64,000 nt of DNA from JBKECP01 sp047974765 (lineage in GTDB: Bacteria > Pseudomonadota > Gammaproteobacteria > Pseudomonadales > Halieaceae), in NCBI GenBank assembly GCA_047974765.1, contig JBKECP010000036.1, forward strand, positions 42,225 to 106,224. The letters are read 5' to 3'. How positions within the stretch are numbered: position 1 is the stretch's first letter; each line of letters begins with the position of its first letter. The notes under the pieces are model-generated. The model had not been told where the DNA came from. It saw only the letters and a list, made by a program, of their open reading frames with translations, and did no database searches. Below are positions 34,401 through 43,175 of the stretch, piece by piece. A program made the translations under genes and the position numbers.

Positions 34401-35469
34401 TTTTTATAAATGCTACCACTCTGCCTCCCGGGTATTTGAACTCTCCGTCAGGCTTTCTTTGCCCTGCGAAGGTCTAACCGCTGTTTTTGGCACTTCCGGC
34501 TCCGGTAAAACCAGCCTGATACGCAATTTGGCAGGACTGGATAACCCGGATATGGGCCGTATCCAGTTTAATAATCAATGCTGGTTTGATCAAAAACCCC
34601 GGCTACCGACTTATCGACGGAATATCGCTTATGTCTTTCAGGAAAACAGCCTGCTGGACCATCTGAGTGTACAGGGCAATATCAATTTTGCCCGCAAGCG
34701 TTCGCGGAATGAAGATTCAACACTGTATAAAGAAACATTATCCATTTTGGGCATTGGCGAACTACTTGGCCAGCAACCACAACAATTGTCAGTAGGGCAG
34801 CAGCAACGCGTAGCTATTGCCTGTGCCATTTTGTCTCAACCTGGCTTACTGTTGATGGATGAACCTCTTGCTTCGCTGGACGCTAACAGAAAAAAACAAA
34901 TACTTGCCTACCTGAAAACGCTCAAATCCAGACTCAGCTTTCCCGTTATTTATGTCAGTCATGCACTCGATGAGATTGCTTTTCTTGCTGATCATGTGCT
35001 GTACATGGAAGACGGCCATATTATCGAGGAGGGTTCACTACAGAATGTACTGACCCGTATCGGCCATGAACCGGCGCGAGCCCACGATTATGGCGGTGTT
35101 CTTTGTGGAGAGGTCTGCGGACGAGACAAAGAATGGGCACTGATGCACATCCAGGTAGGGCAGGTAAAATTTCAACTGCGCGATAGTGGTGAGAGTATCG
35201 GTGAAGCTGTTCAGGTTCATCTACCGGCACACAATATTGGTCTGTCGCTGACACCACCGGCCATTTCACAATTGAGCTATCTGAACATACTACCGGCACA
35301 AATTATTAATATAGCCGGTGATGATGATCCTGCCTTTGCTCTGGTGGAGCTTGAATATGAAAAGCAACGCTTCTATGCCCGCATAACCCGTTTTTCAGCG
35401 CAAAAAATGGCACTGGCAACAGGAGTAAATGTATATGCGCTGATCAAATCAGCTGCTGTTTTACGCTAA
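34387..35469 (+). CDS. modC: molybdate ABC transporter ATP-binding protein
   Basis: ModC drives molybdate import. With the GTG start at 34387 (overlapping the modB stop) it has 360 residues. Walker A is FGTSGSGKTSLIRNLAG (about 33-49), the Q-loop is YVFQENSLLDHLSV (about 81-94), the ABC signature LSVGQQQRVAIACA is near 134-147, Walker B LLLMDEPLASLD is near 153-164, and the H-loop is VIYVSHALDEIA. A C-terminal TOBE domain (about 225-360) is present, as in E. coli ModC, and can sense molybdate. The open frame from 34315 overlaps modB deeply and is unlikely. Confidence 0.94.
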   Translation: MLNADFYKCYHSASRVFELSVRLSLPCEGLTAVFGTSGSGKTSLIRNLAGLDNPDMGRIQFNNQCWFDQKPRLPTYRRNIAYVFQENSLLDHLSVQGNINFARKRSRNEDSTLYKETLSILGIGELLGQQPQQLSVGQQQRVAIACAILSQPGLLLMDEPLASLDANRKKQILAYLKTLKSRLSFPVIYVSHALDEIAFLADHVLYMEDGHIIEEGSLQNVLTRIGHEPARAHDYGGVLCGEVCGRDKEWALMHIQVGQVKFQLRDSGESIGEAVQVHLPAHNIGLSLTPPAISQLSYLNILPAQIINIAGDDDPAFALVELEYEKQRFYARITRFSAQKMALATGVNVYALIKSAAVLR

Positions 35470-35495
35470 AAGTGCCAAGCTATTGTGTAAAAACA

Positions 35496-35924
35496 TCAAA
35501 TGCCGAGCAACAGCTCGGCCAGCTGCTCTTCATTCAGCAGTCGATCACACTGCGGATAAAGAATACCTTCTTCTTTCTGATTATGGCTTTCCAACAAGAT
35601 CTTCAATGCATCATTGGCTTCTTTGCAATCGCTGCCACTATTGAGCTGATAACCAATTTCCTGCAATAGCGACCGGATCTGTCTGTGCTCATGCTCCATA
35701 ACTTTGGTCGGACCGGATTCAAACATACCTGTAACCTGTTCAAAGCGTGGAAACAAAAGCTGCTCTTCCCAGGCAATATGCCGCAGTAAACCTTCTTCAA
35801 ATTTGGCAAGAAAATGACTGGCCAGTGTTTTATCACCACTATCAAGACACTTGCAATAGTGTTCAAAAAGTAAATCTATACGTTTATGGTCAGTAGTAAA
35901 AAACCGGGAAATAAATTGCATCAT
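35496..35924 (-). CDS. hemerythrin-like HHE domain protein
   Basis: The 142 residues form one four-helix hemerythrin-type domain that binds a diiron centre. Metal-ligand candidates are His in TDHKRIDLLFEHY (about 14-26), H...E in HIAWEEQLLFPRFE (about 50-63), EHEHRQIRSLL (about 78-88) and ESHNQKEEGILYPQ (about 114-127). Such proteins bind oxygen or nitric oxide, or repair iron-sulfur centres. It is the last gene of a three-gene minus-strand unit after a nitrate-type transporter and a PP2C-kinase protein; the gap to the kinase is 14 bases. Function in nitrogen-oxide sensing is inferred from its neighbours. Confidence 0.82.
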   Translation of the reverse strand: MMQFISRFFTTDHKRIDLLFEHYCKCLDSGDKTLASHFLAKFEEGLLRHIAWEEQLLFPRFEQVTGMFESGPTKVMEHEHRQIRSLLQEIGYQLNSGSDCKEANDALKILLESHNQKEEGILYPQCDRLLNEEQLAELLLGI

Positions 35925-35938
35925 AACAGCCTGTCCTT

Positions 35939-37711
35939 TTAGGCAGCAGAAAAAAGCAAAATAACAATAACCAGCATTAACACCAAAAAACCTGACATTA
36001 ACTGCCAAAAAAATAAACTCCGACTACTATTGATCTTCGGATCATCTTGCAAAAAATTCGGATTTGGTTCAATCAGATCACAAATAAAGGCATCCAGTGA
36101 ACAATAGCGCTCATCAAGATTAAAGCTGCATGCTTTTTCCAAAGCACGATCAAACCAGACAGGAATTACCGGATTGTAATCCATCGCCGATTGATAGCGT
36201 AGACGATCATAATCTGCCAGAGTACGACACTGTTCTATATTGTCACCATAGGGCAGTTTAGTGGTAAAAAGTTCATAAGTAATAGTTGCCAATGCATAAA
36301 TATCACCTTGTACGCTGGTATTTTTACCCATCAGATAATGAGGATCGGAATAGCTGGCCGTACCTAATGCGCTGTGATGATCCATCGGTACAAAAATTTC
36401 GGCAAGGCCAGCAACAAACACTGAACCGAAATCAATAACTTTTACTTGCTGCTGCTCATTAACCAGGATATTGCCTGGTTTCAGATCCTGATGGATGGTG
36501 TCATTGGCATGTAAGGCTTTGAGGGCATCGGCAATTTGTTTAACTATTTTAATAGCTGTTTTTGGCTTCGGATAAGGATTAGCCTGCATCCACTTATCCA
36601 GACTGATACCTGGAACAAATTCCATCAGATAATAAAGAAAGGTTCGGGGACGTGACTGGCTGATAATTCGGCCTACATACGGACTATCAATGCGCTTGCC
36701 AATCCACTCTTCCTGAATAAAACGGTCAATATAAGCAATATCATCTTCATAAGTGATTGATGGTGTTTTCATCACTATTTTTTCACTATGATTATTGACA
36801 GTATTATTTTCGGTGTCACTCACCAGATAAACCTGGCTGCGGCTGGACGCAAATAGCTCACGCTCAATACAAAAACCATCCAGCACCATGCCCGGTTCCA
36901 GGTGTGGAGGAAAAGGCAACCGAACCAGCTTGTTATTGTAATCATCCCGGCTCTCCCGGGGCAGCGTATCCACCTGTACCAACACACAGCTGGCATTATC
37001 ATCACTGCCACCGGCCAGGGCCAGATTAATCAGGTTTTCACAGAGTTCCTGTACCGTGTAAGCAGTTACAATCAGCCTTTTAATATCGGCTTCACTGATA
37101 AAATCATGGACGCCATCGGTTGTCAGTAAATACTTATCGCCTTCTTCAACAGAAAACTTGCTGTAATCAATTTGCAGATTGTTATCCATACCCACGGCCC
37201 GGGCCAATATCGAACGGCCCTTGCCTATATTGATAGTATGATCCCGGGTCAGTTGCTCAAATATTCCCTGGCGCAGGCGAAAAATGCGTGAATCACCCGC
37301 ATGAAATAAATGAGCGGTACATGACTTGATAACCAGACCGGAAAACGTACAGAGAAAACCCTTTTCTTCCTGCTTGAAGGCATGGCTTCGCTTGAATAAT
37401 TTAAGATTGATAGTGGACAAGGTTTGCTGCCCTGCATGGCTGACGGACCAGGTATCCGGTGTGCGGTAATACTCATCAATAAAGGCCTGGATGCAGAACT
37501 GGCTGGCTTCCCTGCCGGCCTCGGCACTACTGACGCCATCGGCGATAACAGCGCATATACCTTTGTTAAGCAGAGCATGGGTGGATTGCGGAATAACACA
37601 AGCCACCTCATCCTCGTTGACAGGTTTACAACCGGCTTCACTGGCACTGCCAGTAGTGACCCGTAAATCTACTGAGTCACTAACGCCCTGCTGGTTCATA
37701 TAGCCATCCAC
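35939..37711 (-). CDS. fused PP2C-type phosphatase / serine-threonine kinase with C-terminal membrane anchor
   Basis: The 590 residues join two domains. The N-terminal PP2C phosphatase (about 15-255) shows CAVIADGVSSAEAG, FHAGDSRIFRLRQG, LLTTDGVHDFI and GGSDDNASCVLVQVD. An STK kinase follows (about 280-545), with the catalytic loop HQDLKPGNILVNE, IDFGSVFVAG as the DFG region, and GTASYSDPHYLMG as activation segment. The HRD Arg is Gln (HQD), so it may be a non-RD type. One C-terminal helix (LMSGFLVLMLVIVILLFSAA) anchors it to the membrane. Such fusions sit next to nitrate transporters in Pseudomonas. Its target is unknown. Confidence 0.88.
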   Translation of the reverse strand: MDGYMNQQGVSDSVDLRVTTGSASEAGCKPVNEDEVACVIPQSTHALLNKGICAVIADGVSSAEAGREASQFCIQAFIDEYYRTPDTWSVSHAGQQTLSTINLKLFKRSHAFKQEEKGFLCTFSGLVIKSCTAHLFHAGDSRIFRLRQGIFEQLTRDHTINIGKGRSILARAVGMDNNLQIDYSKFSVEEGDKYLLTTDGVHDFISEADIKRLIVTAYTVQELCENLINLALAGGSDDNASCVLVQVDTLPRESRDDYNNKLVRLPFPPHLEPGMVLDGFCIERELFASSRSQVYLVSDTENNTVNNHSEKIVMKTPSITYEDDIAYIDRFIQEEWIGKRIDSPYVGRIISQSRPRTFLYYLMEFVPGISLDKWMQANPYPKPKTAIKIVKQIADALKALHANDTIHQDLKPGNILVNEQQQVKVIDFGSVFVAGLAEIFVPMDHHSALGTASYSDPHYLMGKNTSVQGDIYALATITYELFTTKLPYGDNIEQCRTLADYDRLRYQSAMDYNPVIPVWFDRALEKACSFNLDERYCSLDAFICDLIEPNPNFLQDDPKINSSRSLFFWQLMSGFLVLMLVIVILLFSAA

Positions 37712-37765
37712 TTTTTACAGGAGGCGGGCCAGCAGTGAATGCCGCCCGCCAGGCCAAGGCAGGTA

Positions 37766-39247
37766 TTAACTTACATCGATAAGGTGAACGCTGCCATCGG
37801 CATTGACTTCTGCGATATGCCCTTTGGGTTCATCGAGGAACCAGCAAACCGCAAACGCTACCAGCGCAGATGCACCTATCACCATAAAGAAAGTGCTGTA
37901 ATCAACGAAGGACAACACCGTCAGATAAGTCACCGCACCTACATTACCGTAAGCGCCCGCCATACCGGCAATCTGGCCAGTCATACGGCGCTTGACCAAA
38001 GGCACAATGGCAAAAACAGCGCCCTCACCAGCCTGTACAAAGAAGGAGCAGCACATAGTGGCAACCACCGCCAGCGGAATCCACCAGCTGCCATTAATCT
38101 GGCTGAGAATAAAGTAACCCACCGACAAACCGCCGATTAGTATCATCAGACTGCGACGACGACCCATGGTATCGGAGAACCAGCCACCCGTCGGTCTTGC
38201 CACCAGATTCATAAAAGCAAAACCCGAAGCAAGCAGCCCGGCTTTTACTGGATCAAGTCCTTCAAAGACCTCAATGAAAAACAGAGGCAACATGGATACT
38301 ACGGCCAGTTCAGAACCAAAGGTAACAAAGTAGGCAATACTCAGAATTGCCACCTGCTTGAATTTGTACTTCTCAAGCTCAGGCACACCGTCCCGTAAAT
38401 GTTCGTGATTTACCTTGTAGATTTGGCTGGTTTGCAAAATAAAAAGTGCAGCAAGACAGGCCCACAGCATATACATACTTTCAGTGCTGAACAGTTTCAC
38501 ACCAGAAGGTGAAAGCTGCCAGGCCAGAGTGCCAAGTGCCAGATACATCGGCACATTCATCAGCAGATAAAAAATCAAATCACCTTTACTGGTGACTTCC
38601 AAACCACCGGATTTTTTCGGTTTGAAATAGGTGGAACCTTTGGGGGTATTGCGGGCCAGAATGTAATAAAACACGCCATACAAACCGGCAATTATTCCGG
38701 TTATGGCCAATGCATAGCGCCAACCATTATCACCGCCAAAGGCAATGGCAATTGACGGCAGAGTCATCGCTGCTGCGGCTGAACCAAAATTACCCCAGCC
38801 ACCATAAATACCCTCGGCAATGCCCACCTGTCTGGCCGGAAACCACTCACCCACCATGCGAATACCAATAACAAAACCCGCACCGACAAAACCCAGCAAA
38901 AAGCGAAACAGTGCCAGCGCCTCAAAGGTTGTTGCCATGGCAAAAGCAATACAAATAAAGGAAGAAATAACCAGCAAACCACTATAAACATGGCGCGGCC
39001 CGAATTTATCCACCAAAATACCAATAATAATACGAGCGGGAATGGTTAATGCCACATTGAGTGTCAATAGGGCTTTTACCTGATGGCTATCGAGGTTGAA
39101 GGCCTCTCGAATAAATACCATCAGAGGGGCATGACTGAACCAGACAACAAAAGTTAAAAAGAAAGCCACCCAGGTAATATGAAGTGTCTTTATTTTTGGT
39201 TCGCGAATATTAAACAGATTTAGCTTGCCATCATCAGACATAGGCAC
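37766..39247 (-). CDS. MFS transporter of the nitrate/nitrite porter (NNP) family
   Basis: The 493 residues form a 12-segment MFS protein. NNP-type marks are TFVVWFSHAPLMVFIREAF near the start, the MFS loop GRRRSLMILIGGLSVGY, GVGFFVIG-like GAGFVIGIRMVGEWFPARQV and AEGIYGGWGNFGSAAAAMTL (nitrate signature 1 region), and AGMAGAYGNVGAVTYLTVLS (signature 2). It is likely a nitrate importer or nitrate/nitrite exchanger. It leads an operon with the PP2C-kinase gene (54-base gap with an inverted repeat at 37723-37750) and the hemerythrin gene. Confidence 0.86.
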   Translation of the reverse strand: MPMSDDGKLNLFNIREPKIKTLHITWVAFFLTFVVWFSHAPLMVFIREAFNLDSHQVKALLTLNVALTIPARIIIGILVDKFGPRHVYSGLLVISSFICIAFAMATTFEALALFRFLLGFVGAGFVIGIRMVGEWFPARQVGIAEGIYGGWGNFGSAAAAMTLPSIAIAFGGDNGWRYALAITGIIAGLYGVFYYILARNTPKGSTYFKPKKSGGLEVTSKGDLIFYLLMNVPMYLALGTLAWQLSPSGVKLFSTESMYMLWACLAALFILQTSQIYKVNHEHLRDGVPELEKYKFKQVAILSIAYFVTFGSELAVVSMLPLFFIEVFEGLDPVKAGLLASGFAFMNLVARPTGGWFSDTMGRRRSLMILIGGLSVGYFILSQINGSWWIPLAVVATMCCSFFVQAGEGAVFAIVPLVKRRMTGQIAGMAGAYGNVGAVTYLTVLSFVDYSTFFMVIGASALVAFAVCWFLDEPKGHIAEVNADGSVHLIDVS

Positions 39248-39550
39248 CGCTCCTTATACAAAAAACAGGAAAATACTGCATAGATTCTGACAGCTTCAGC
39301 CGTTGCTGGTTATTACCCAAAAGAGTATAAAAAGACAGTAATTTTTACTCCGGTAGTATTAGCTTTTTCGGTTTTCAGTACTTGTTTTATAGCATTGCAT
39401 ACCTATTTTTAAGTAAGAGAAAACGATCTTTTTTATAGCGTGTGAATTTGTGGATATAGCCGATTTTTCAGGCTCACTATATAGTCAAATACTATAGTCA
39501 AAAATTGCGATGCTGTTTCAAAAGGACAAAGGTATAACAAAGGTGAAACC
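39248..39550. promoter_or_regulatory. divergent promoter region between two nitrate-type transporters
   Basis: These 303 bases hold no gene. The sequence is AT-rich with several short direct repeats (ATAGTCAAATACTATAGTCA at 39480-39500). A NarL-type 7-2-7 repeat is at 39400-39415. No canonical FNR/Anr box (TTGAT-N4-ATCAA) was seen. Confidence 0.6.
39400..39415. promoter_or_regulatory. NarL-type 7-2-7 site between the divergent transporters
   Basis: TACCTAT-TT-TTAAGTA. The left half is a perfect TACYYMT heptamer; the right half (TACTTAA on the other strand) differs at the last base. It lies 136 bases before the gene at 39551 and 153 bases before the one at 39247. Confidence 0.5.
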
Positions 39551-40831
39551 ATGACGGCCAAAAGCCCCCAGGCAAGACGTGCTCTTTTTTTCGCCACCAT
39601 TGCCTTTGCTGTTAATTTCTCTATCTGGACTTTATACGCTGTAATGGCTATTGAGCTGAAAAACACGCTTGGCCTCAGTGCCACCCATTTTGGCTTACTG
39701 CTATCAGCACCTATATTGACGGGCACCCTGCTGAGGCTACCTATAGGCCTGTTGTGTGAGCGTTATTCAAGTCGCAATCTCTTTATCGGACAAATGCTAC
39801 TGGTCATCCCGGCATTATTGGCTTTAAGTCGCGCTGATAGCTATAAGGATTATTTGTTACTTGGACTGGCCTTCGGTATCAGTGGTGCTTCCTTTACCAT
39901 TGGTATCAGTTACATCACCGACTGGTTCAGGCGGGATGGGCAGGGTACTGCTATGGGTATTTTTGGTGCAGGCAATGCCGGTGCTGCGCTGACATTTATT
40001 TGTGTACCTTTCATTATTCACACTTGGGGCTGGCAGGCAATTGGCCCTGTTTATGCCCTCGTTATCGGGCTCACAGTTTTTCTATTTGCACTGTTTACAC
40101 CGCGGTTACCGGCCCATCTTGCACAGCACAAACAGCAACAATCCATGCGTGATATTCTCACACCGCTACTACAGGGGAAAGTCTGGCGCTTCGGGCTCTA
40201 TTATTATTTTGTCTTTGGCAGTTTTCTCGCTCTGTTATTGTGGCTACCGCAGTATTTTGTACAGGCTTACTCTCTGCCCATGCACCAGGCAATGGCGTTG
40301 ACCTTGTTATTTGTTAGCACTTCGTCCATAGCACGCGCCATCGGTGGCTGGTTTTCTGATCGCTATGGCGGCAGAGCTGTTAACTGGAGTGTGTTCTGGA
40401 TTTGCCTGGTCTGTCTGTTCTTTCTCAGCTACCCACCAACCACTATGACTATTCACGGTGCATATCGGGATGTTGATCTGTCAATTGCGCTCAATCTATG
40501 GATATTTCTTACACTATTATTGATAGTGGGTATTGCTCAGGGCTTTGGTCGGGCCAGCGTTTACAAAATCATCAATGACTACTATCCCAATCAAATGGGC
40601 AGTGTTGGCGGTATGGTGGCCATGCTGGGTGCATTGGGTGGCTGTACGTTGCCGGTTATGTTCGGAGCTCTTATTGATCTGGCCGGTATTTACAGCGCCT
40701 GTTTTATGTTGCTTTACGCTGTGCTTGCCGGTTGTATGATTTTAATGCACCTGGCCATCCGCCACGAACGCTATCAAAATCGCCTGCACCACGCCATTGA
40801 AAACAATTTTCTGCATCAGGACCGGGATTGA
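39551..40831 (+). CDS. MFS transporter of the nitrate/nitrite porter (NNP) family
   Basis: The 426 residues show the 12-segment MFS pattern. Marks are SIWTLYAVMAIELKNTLGLS, LSAPILTGTLLRLPIGLLCE, AFGISGASFTIGISYITDWF, MGIFGAGNAGAALTFICVPF (nitrate signature 1) and GGMVAMLGALGGCTLPVMFG (signature 2). It resembles the shorter NarK1/NasA-type transporters. The 3' end overlaps the convergent moeB gene by 16 bases. It is the second of three NNP transporters in the window and is divergent from the first. Confidence 0.86.
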   Translation: MTAKSPQARRALFFATIAFAVNFSIWTLYAVMAIELKNTLGLSATHFGLLLSAPILTGTLLRLPIGLLCERYSSRNLFIGQMLLVIPALLALSRADSYKDYLLLGLAFGISGASFTIGISYITDWFRRDGQGTAMGIFGAGNAGAALTFICVPFIIHTWGWQAIGPVYALVIGLTVFLFALFTPRLPAHLAQHKQQQSMRDILTPLLQGKVWRFGLYYYFVFGSFLALLLWLPQYFVQAYSLPMHQAMALTLLFVSTSSIARAIGGWFSDRYGGRAVNWSVFWICLVCLFFLSYPPTTMTIHGAYRDVDLSIALNLWIFLTLLLIVGIAQGFGRASVYKIINDYYPNQMGSVGGMVAMLGALGGCTLPVMFGALIDLAGIYSACFMLLYAVLAGCMILMHLAIRHERYQNRLHHAIENNFLHQDRD

Positions 40832-41607
40832 CAGGCCGGACAGTTGGCACGACGGGGAATGTGAAAGTGCTGCCAATGGCCACTGACAGCGTCATAAGTC
40901 TGCAATATATCCAGTGAAGGCTCACCCAGATTGCACAGTAATTTGATGGCTTCCAGTGCCTGCAAATTGCCGATGATACCCACCACAGGTGATAAAATTC
41001 CACTTTCAACACAACGCAGCTGTTGTTCACCAAACAGCGCACTGAAACATTGATAGCAGCTTTCACCAACACCGGGCTGAAAAGTTGCCAGCTGCCCTTC
41101 CATCCTGATGGCAGCACCGGATATCAGAGGAATCTGCCGCTTCAGCGATAGACGGTTGAGCAGATTACGAGTGGTCAGATTATCACTACAATCAATAATG
41201 AGCTGGTATCTGTCACCCGGCTCATTGAGGGTGTATTCATCCAGATTCACTGGTAGAGCAGTAATTTCACACCTGCTGTTGAGCGCATTCAGATTTCGCT
41301 TCGCAGCCAGTACCTTGAATTCTCCAATATCGGCTTCCCGATACAGCACCTGCCGTTGCAGATTGGCCAAATCCACCGTATCACTATCTGCCAACACCAG
41401 CTGACCGAGACCGGCAGCAACCAGATACTGACTAGCAGCACAACCAAGCCCGCCAGCGCCAACTACCAGAACACAGGCCTCAAGCAAGGCCTGCTGACCA
41501 CTAATATCAAAGGTCGGTATCAAAATCTGGCGGCTGTAACGCAGTAGATCATCATCATTCAGTTCTTTACGCACTTTTTGAGTCTCTTTTATATTGTTGC
41601 ATCGCAT
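40816..41607 (-). CDS. moeB: molybdopterin-synthase adenylyltransferase (MoeB/HesA family)
   Basis: MoeB adenylates the C-terminal Gly of MoaD before sulfur transfer. The 263 residues show the ATP/Rossmann loop VVGAGGLGCAASQYLVAAG (about 47-65), ADSDTVDLANLQRQVLYREA (about 70-89, with the Arg and Lys pattern), IIDCSDNLTTRNLLNRL near 130, CYQCF for zinc, and the C-terminal CPACQ zinc pair. The start is odd: the MITE-like repeat at 41609 begins one base upstream of the ATG at 41607. A GTG at 41574, giving the usual start VRKELNDDDLLRYSRQI, may be the real one. Confidence 0.9.
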   Translation of the reverse strand: MRCNNIKETQKVRKELNDDDLLRYSRQILIPTFDISGQQALLEACVLVVGAGGLGCAASQYLVAAGLGQLVLADSDTVDLANLQRQVLYREADIGEFKVLAAKRNLNALNSRCEITALPVNLDEYTLNEPGDRYQLIIDCSDNLTTRNLLNRLSLKRQIPLISGAAIRMEGQLATFQPGVGESCYQCFSALFGEQQLRCVESGILSPVVGIIGNLQALEAIKLLCNLGEPSLDILQTYDAVSGHWQHFHIPRRANCPACQSRS

Positions 41608-41608
41608 T

Positions 41609-41813
41609 ATCCTAAAATCCGCAGTTGGACGTGTCCAATGGTGCTGTAGTCGGTGTGTCAGGCAGGGCGGAGAACGCTGCCTGACGCGCCGAGTGCAGTA
41701 CCAGTGGGTGCGTAGCGTTTTCACCCGGAAGGTAAGTGCGATCAAAGACCAGAAGCCCAGTATCCATATGGCTTTCAAGAAGAAAACAAGCGCTCGACTG
41801 CGCAATCTAGGAT
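41609..41813 (+). repeat. MITE-like repeat, copy 1
   Basis: A 205-base non-coding repeat with imperfect terminal inverted repeats (ATCCTAAAATCCGCAG at the left, and ATCCTAGATTGCGCAG read inward from the right). Copy 2 (45533-45779) has the same orientation and the same sequence apart from a roughly 40-base extra segment in the centre. Both hold an internal inverted pair (GTCAGGCA / TGCCTGAC type). No transposase is encoded, so it would be a non-autonomous element. The mobilising family is not identified. Confidence 0.7.
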
Positions 41814-41972
41814 TATTGAAGCAATAGCTATTTATAACTGGATTCAGCTTGCACAAGGATGCACTGGCCAGGCACAACAGGCACTCGCTTGATAATTCTC
41901 TTGTCGATGCTTTGGAAGCTTAAAAATAACTGCAACAGAAAAGCGTACACAGGTTATACTGAACAGGTATAT

Positions 41973-41988
41973 TACTCCATCAGAGGTA
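41973..41988. promoter_or_regulatory. NarL-type 7-2-7 site upstream of moaA
   Basis: TACTCCA-TC-AGAGGTA. The right half (TACCTCT on the other strand) is a perfect TACYYMT heptamer; the left differs at the last base. It lies about 60 bases before the Moco riboswitch, in a good place for a promoter of the moa operon. Confidence 0.55.
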
Positions 41989-42046
41989 TACCTTAGGTGT
42001 AACTACCAAAGATAAGGCGTACAACCGACAATTTAAACAGTAACAA

Positions 42047-42178
42047 AACTCCGAGCACAGTTATCTGTAGCCACTCAGTATTCACTTTGACGAGACAGGT
42101 ATGGTAGCTGTGCCAGTGACCCCGGTCACGAGGGTTGGTCGTGAGAAATCAGCCAGCCTCCCGATGCACTTCAGGTGC
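42047..42178 (+). promoter_or_regulatory. molybdenum cofactor (Moco) riboswitch
   Basis: The untranslated leader matches the Moco RNA motif as I remember it: AACTCCGAGC at the start, TTGACGAGACAGGT in the middle, GTGCCAGTGACCCCGGTCAC forming a stem, GAGGGTTGG and TGAGAAATCAGCCAGCCTC, then CCCGA and a closing GCAC / GTGC hairpin near 42166-42178. The moaA ribosome site lies just beyond. The motif is known upstream of Moco biosynthesis genes and responds to the cofactor (or tungsten cofactor). The identification is from memory of the consensus and has not been computed. Confidence 0.82.
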
Positions 42179-42202
42179 TGAATTGGAAAGGTGTTTAAAG
42201 TG

Positions 42203-43174
42203 ATGCTAGAAGATGGTTTTGGCCGCAGGTTTCATTACCTGCGCCTGTCAATTACAGAGATATGCAACTTTCGTTGCAACTACTGTCTGCCCGATGGCAC
42301 CCAGTGCGCACCGGATGCAGATTATCTTTGTGTTTCTGAAATTCGTACTCTTGTCAGCGCCTTTGCCCGCCTGGGTACCTCCAAGATACGCCTGACCGGC
42401 GGTGAACCGACATTGCGTCGTGATCTGGCAAAAATCATCGAGGTTTGCAGCCATACGCCTGGTATCGAGCGGGTCGCCCTGACAAGCAATGCCTACAATC
42501 TCACCCGCCATATCGACAGCTATGCAAAGGCAGGACTCAACGCTATCAATATCAGTGCTGACAGTCTTGACCCGGCTATGTTTGCCGCTATTACCGGTCG
42601 CAACCTACTCGATAAAGTGCTGGCCGGTGTTGATGCGGCGCTGGCTTCGGGAATTACCACTGTCAAACTCAATACGGTGTTGCTAAAACAGTTCAATGGC
42701 AACGAGATGGGCCGTATTCTTGACTATCTTCGGGACAAAGCCCTGACCTGGCGGTTTATCGAATTAATGCAAACTGGTGATAACGCGGCTTTTTTTAAGG
42801 ACAACCATATCTCTGGTGAGGTGATCCGCCAGCAATTACTGGCCGATGGCTGGCAGCGCATTGTGCGCGAACGGCAGGCTGGACCAGCTCTGGAATACCA
42901 ACACCCTGATTATATCGGCCGGATTGGCCTGATCATGCCCTATAGCAAGGATTTTTGTGCCAGCTGTAATCGTCTGCGGGTATCTTCCTCCGGCAAGCTC
43001 CATCTTTGCCTGTTTGCCGATACCGGTTTTGACATTCGCTCACACCTGCGCAGTGGTGACATCGATGCCACCTGTGAGGCCATCATGGCACTGATGCCTG
43101 ATAAAAAAGCCAGCCACTTTCTTACCGAGGGTTTCACTGGCGCCACCCGCCAACTGGCCATGCTGGGAGGTTGA
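42203..43174 (+). CDS. moaA: GTP 3',8-cyclase (radical SAM)
   Basis: MoaA carries out the first step of molybdenum cofactor synthesis on GTP, using S-adenosylmethionine and two iron-sulfur clusters. The 323 residues show the radical-SAM cluster site LSITEICNFRCNYCLPDG (about 15-32), RLTGGEPTLRRDL near 66 and the second cluster FCASCNRLRVSSSGKLHLCL near 250-270. They end in LGG, matching the MoaA C-terminal Gly-Gly tail. The ATG at 42203 is preferred over the GTG at 42191, which lies directly against the GGAAAGG ribosome site. It is the first gene of moaA-mobA-moaBCDE. Confidence 0.96.
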   Translation: MLEDGFGRRFHYLRLSITEICNFRCNYCLPDGTQCAPDADYLCVSEIRTLVSAFARLGTSKIRLTGGEPTLRRDLAKIIEVCSHTPGIERVALTSNAYNLTRHIDSYAKAGLNAINISADSLDPAMFAAITGRNLLDKVLAGVDAALASGITTVKLNTVLLKQFNGNEMGRILDYLRDKALTWRFIELMQTGDNAAFFKDNHISGEVIRQQLLADGWQRIVRERQAGPALEYQHPDYIGRIGLIMPYSKDFCASCNRLRVSSSGKLHLCLFADTGFDIRSHLRSGDIDATCEAIMALMPDKKASHFLTEGFTGATRQLAMLGG

Positions 43175-43175
43175 A

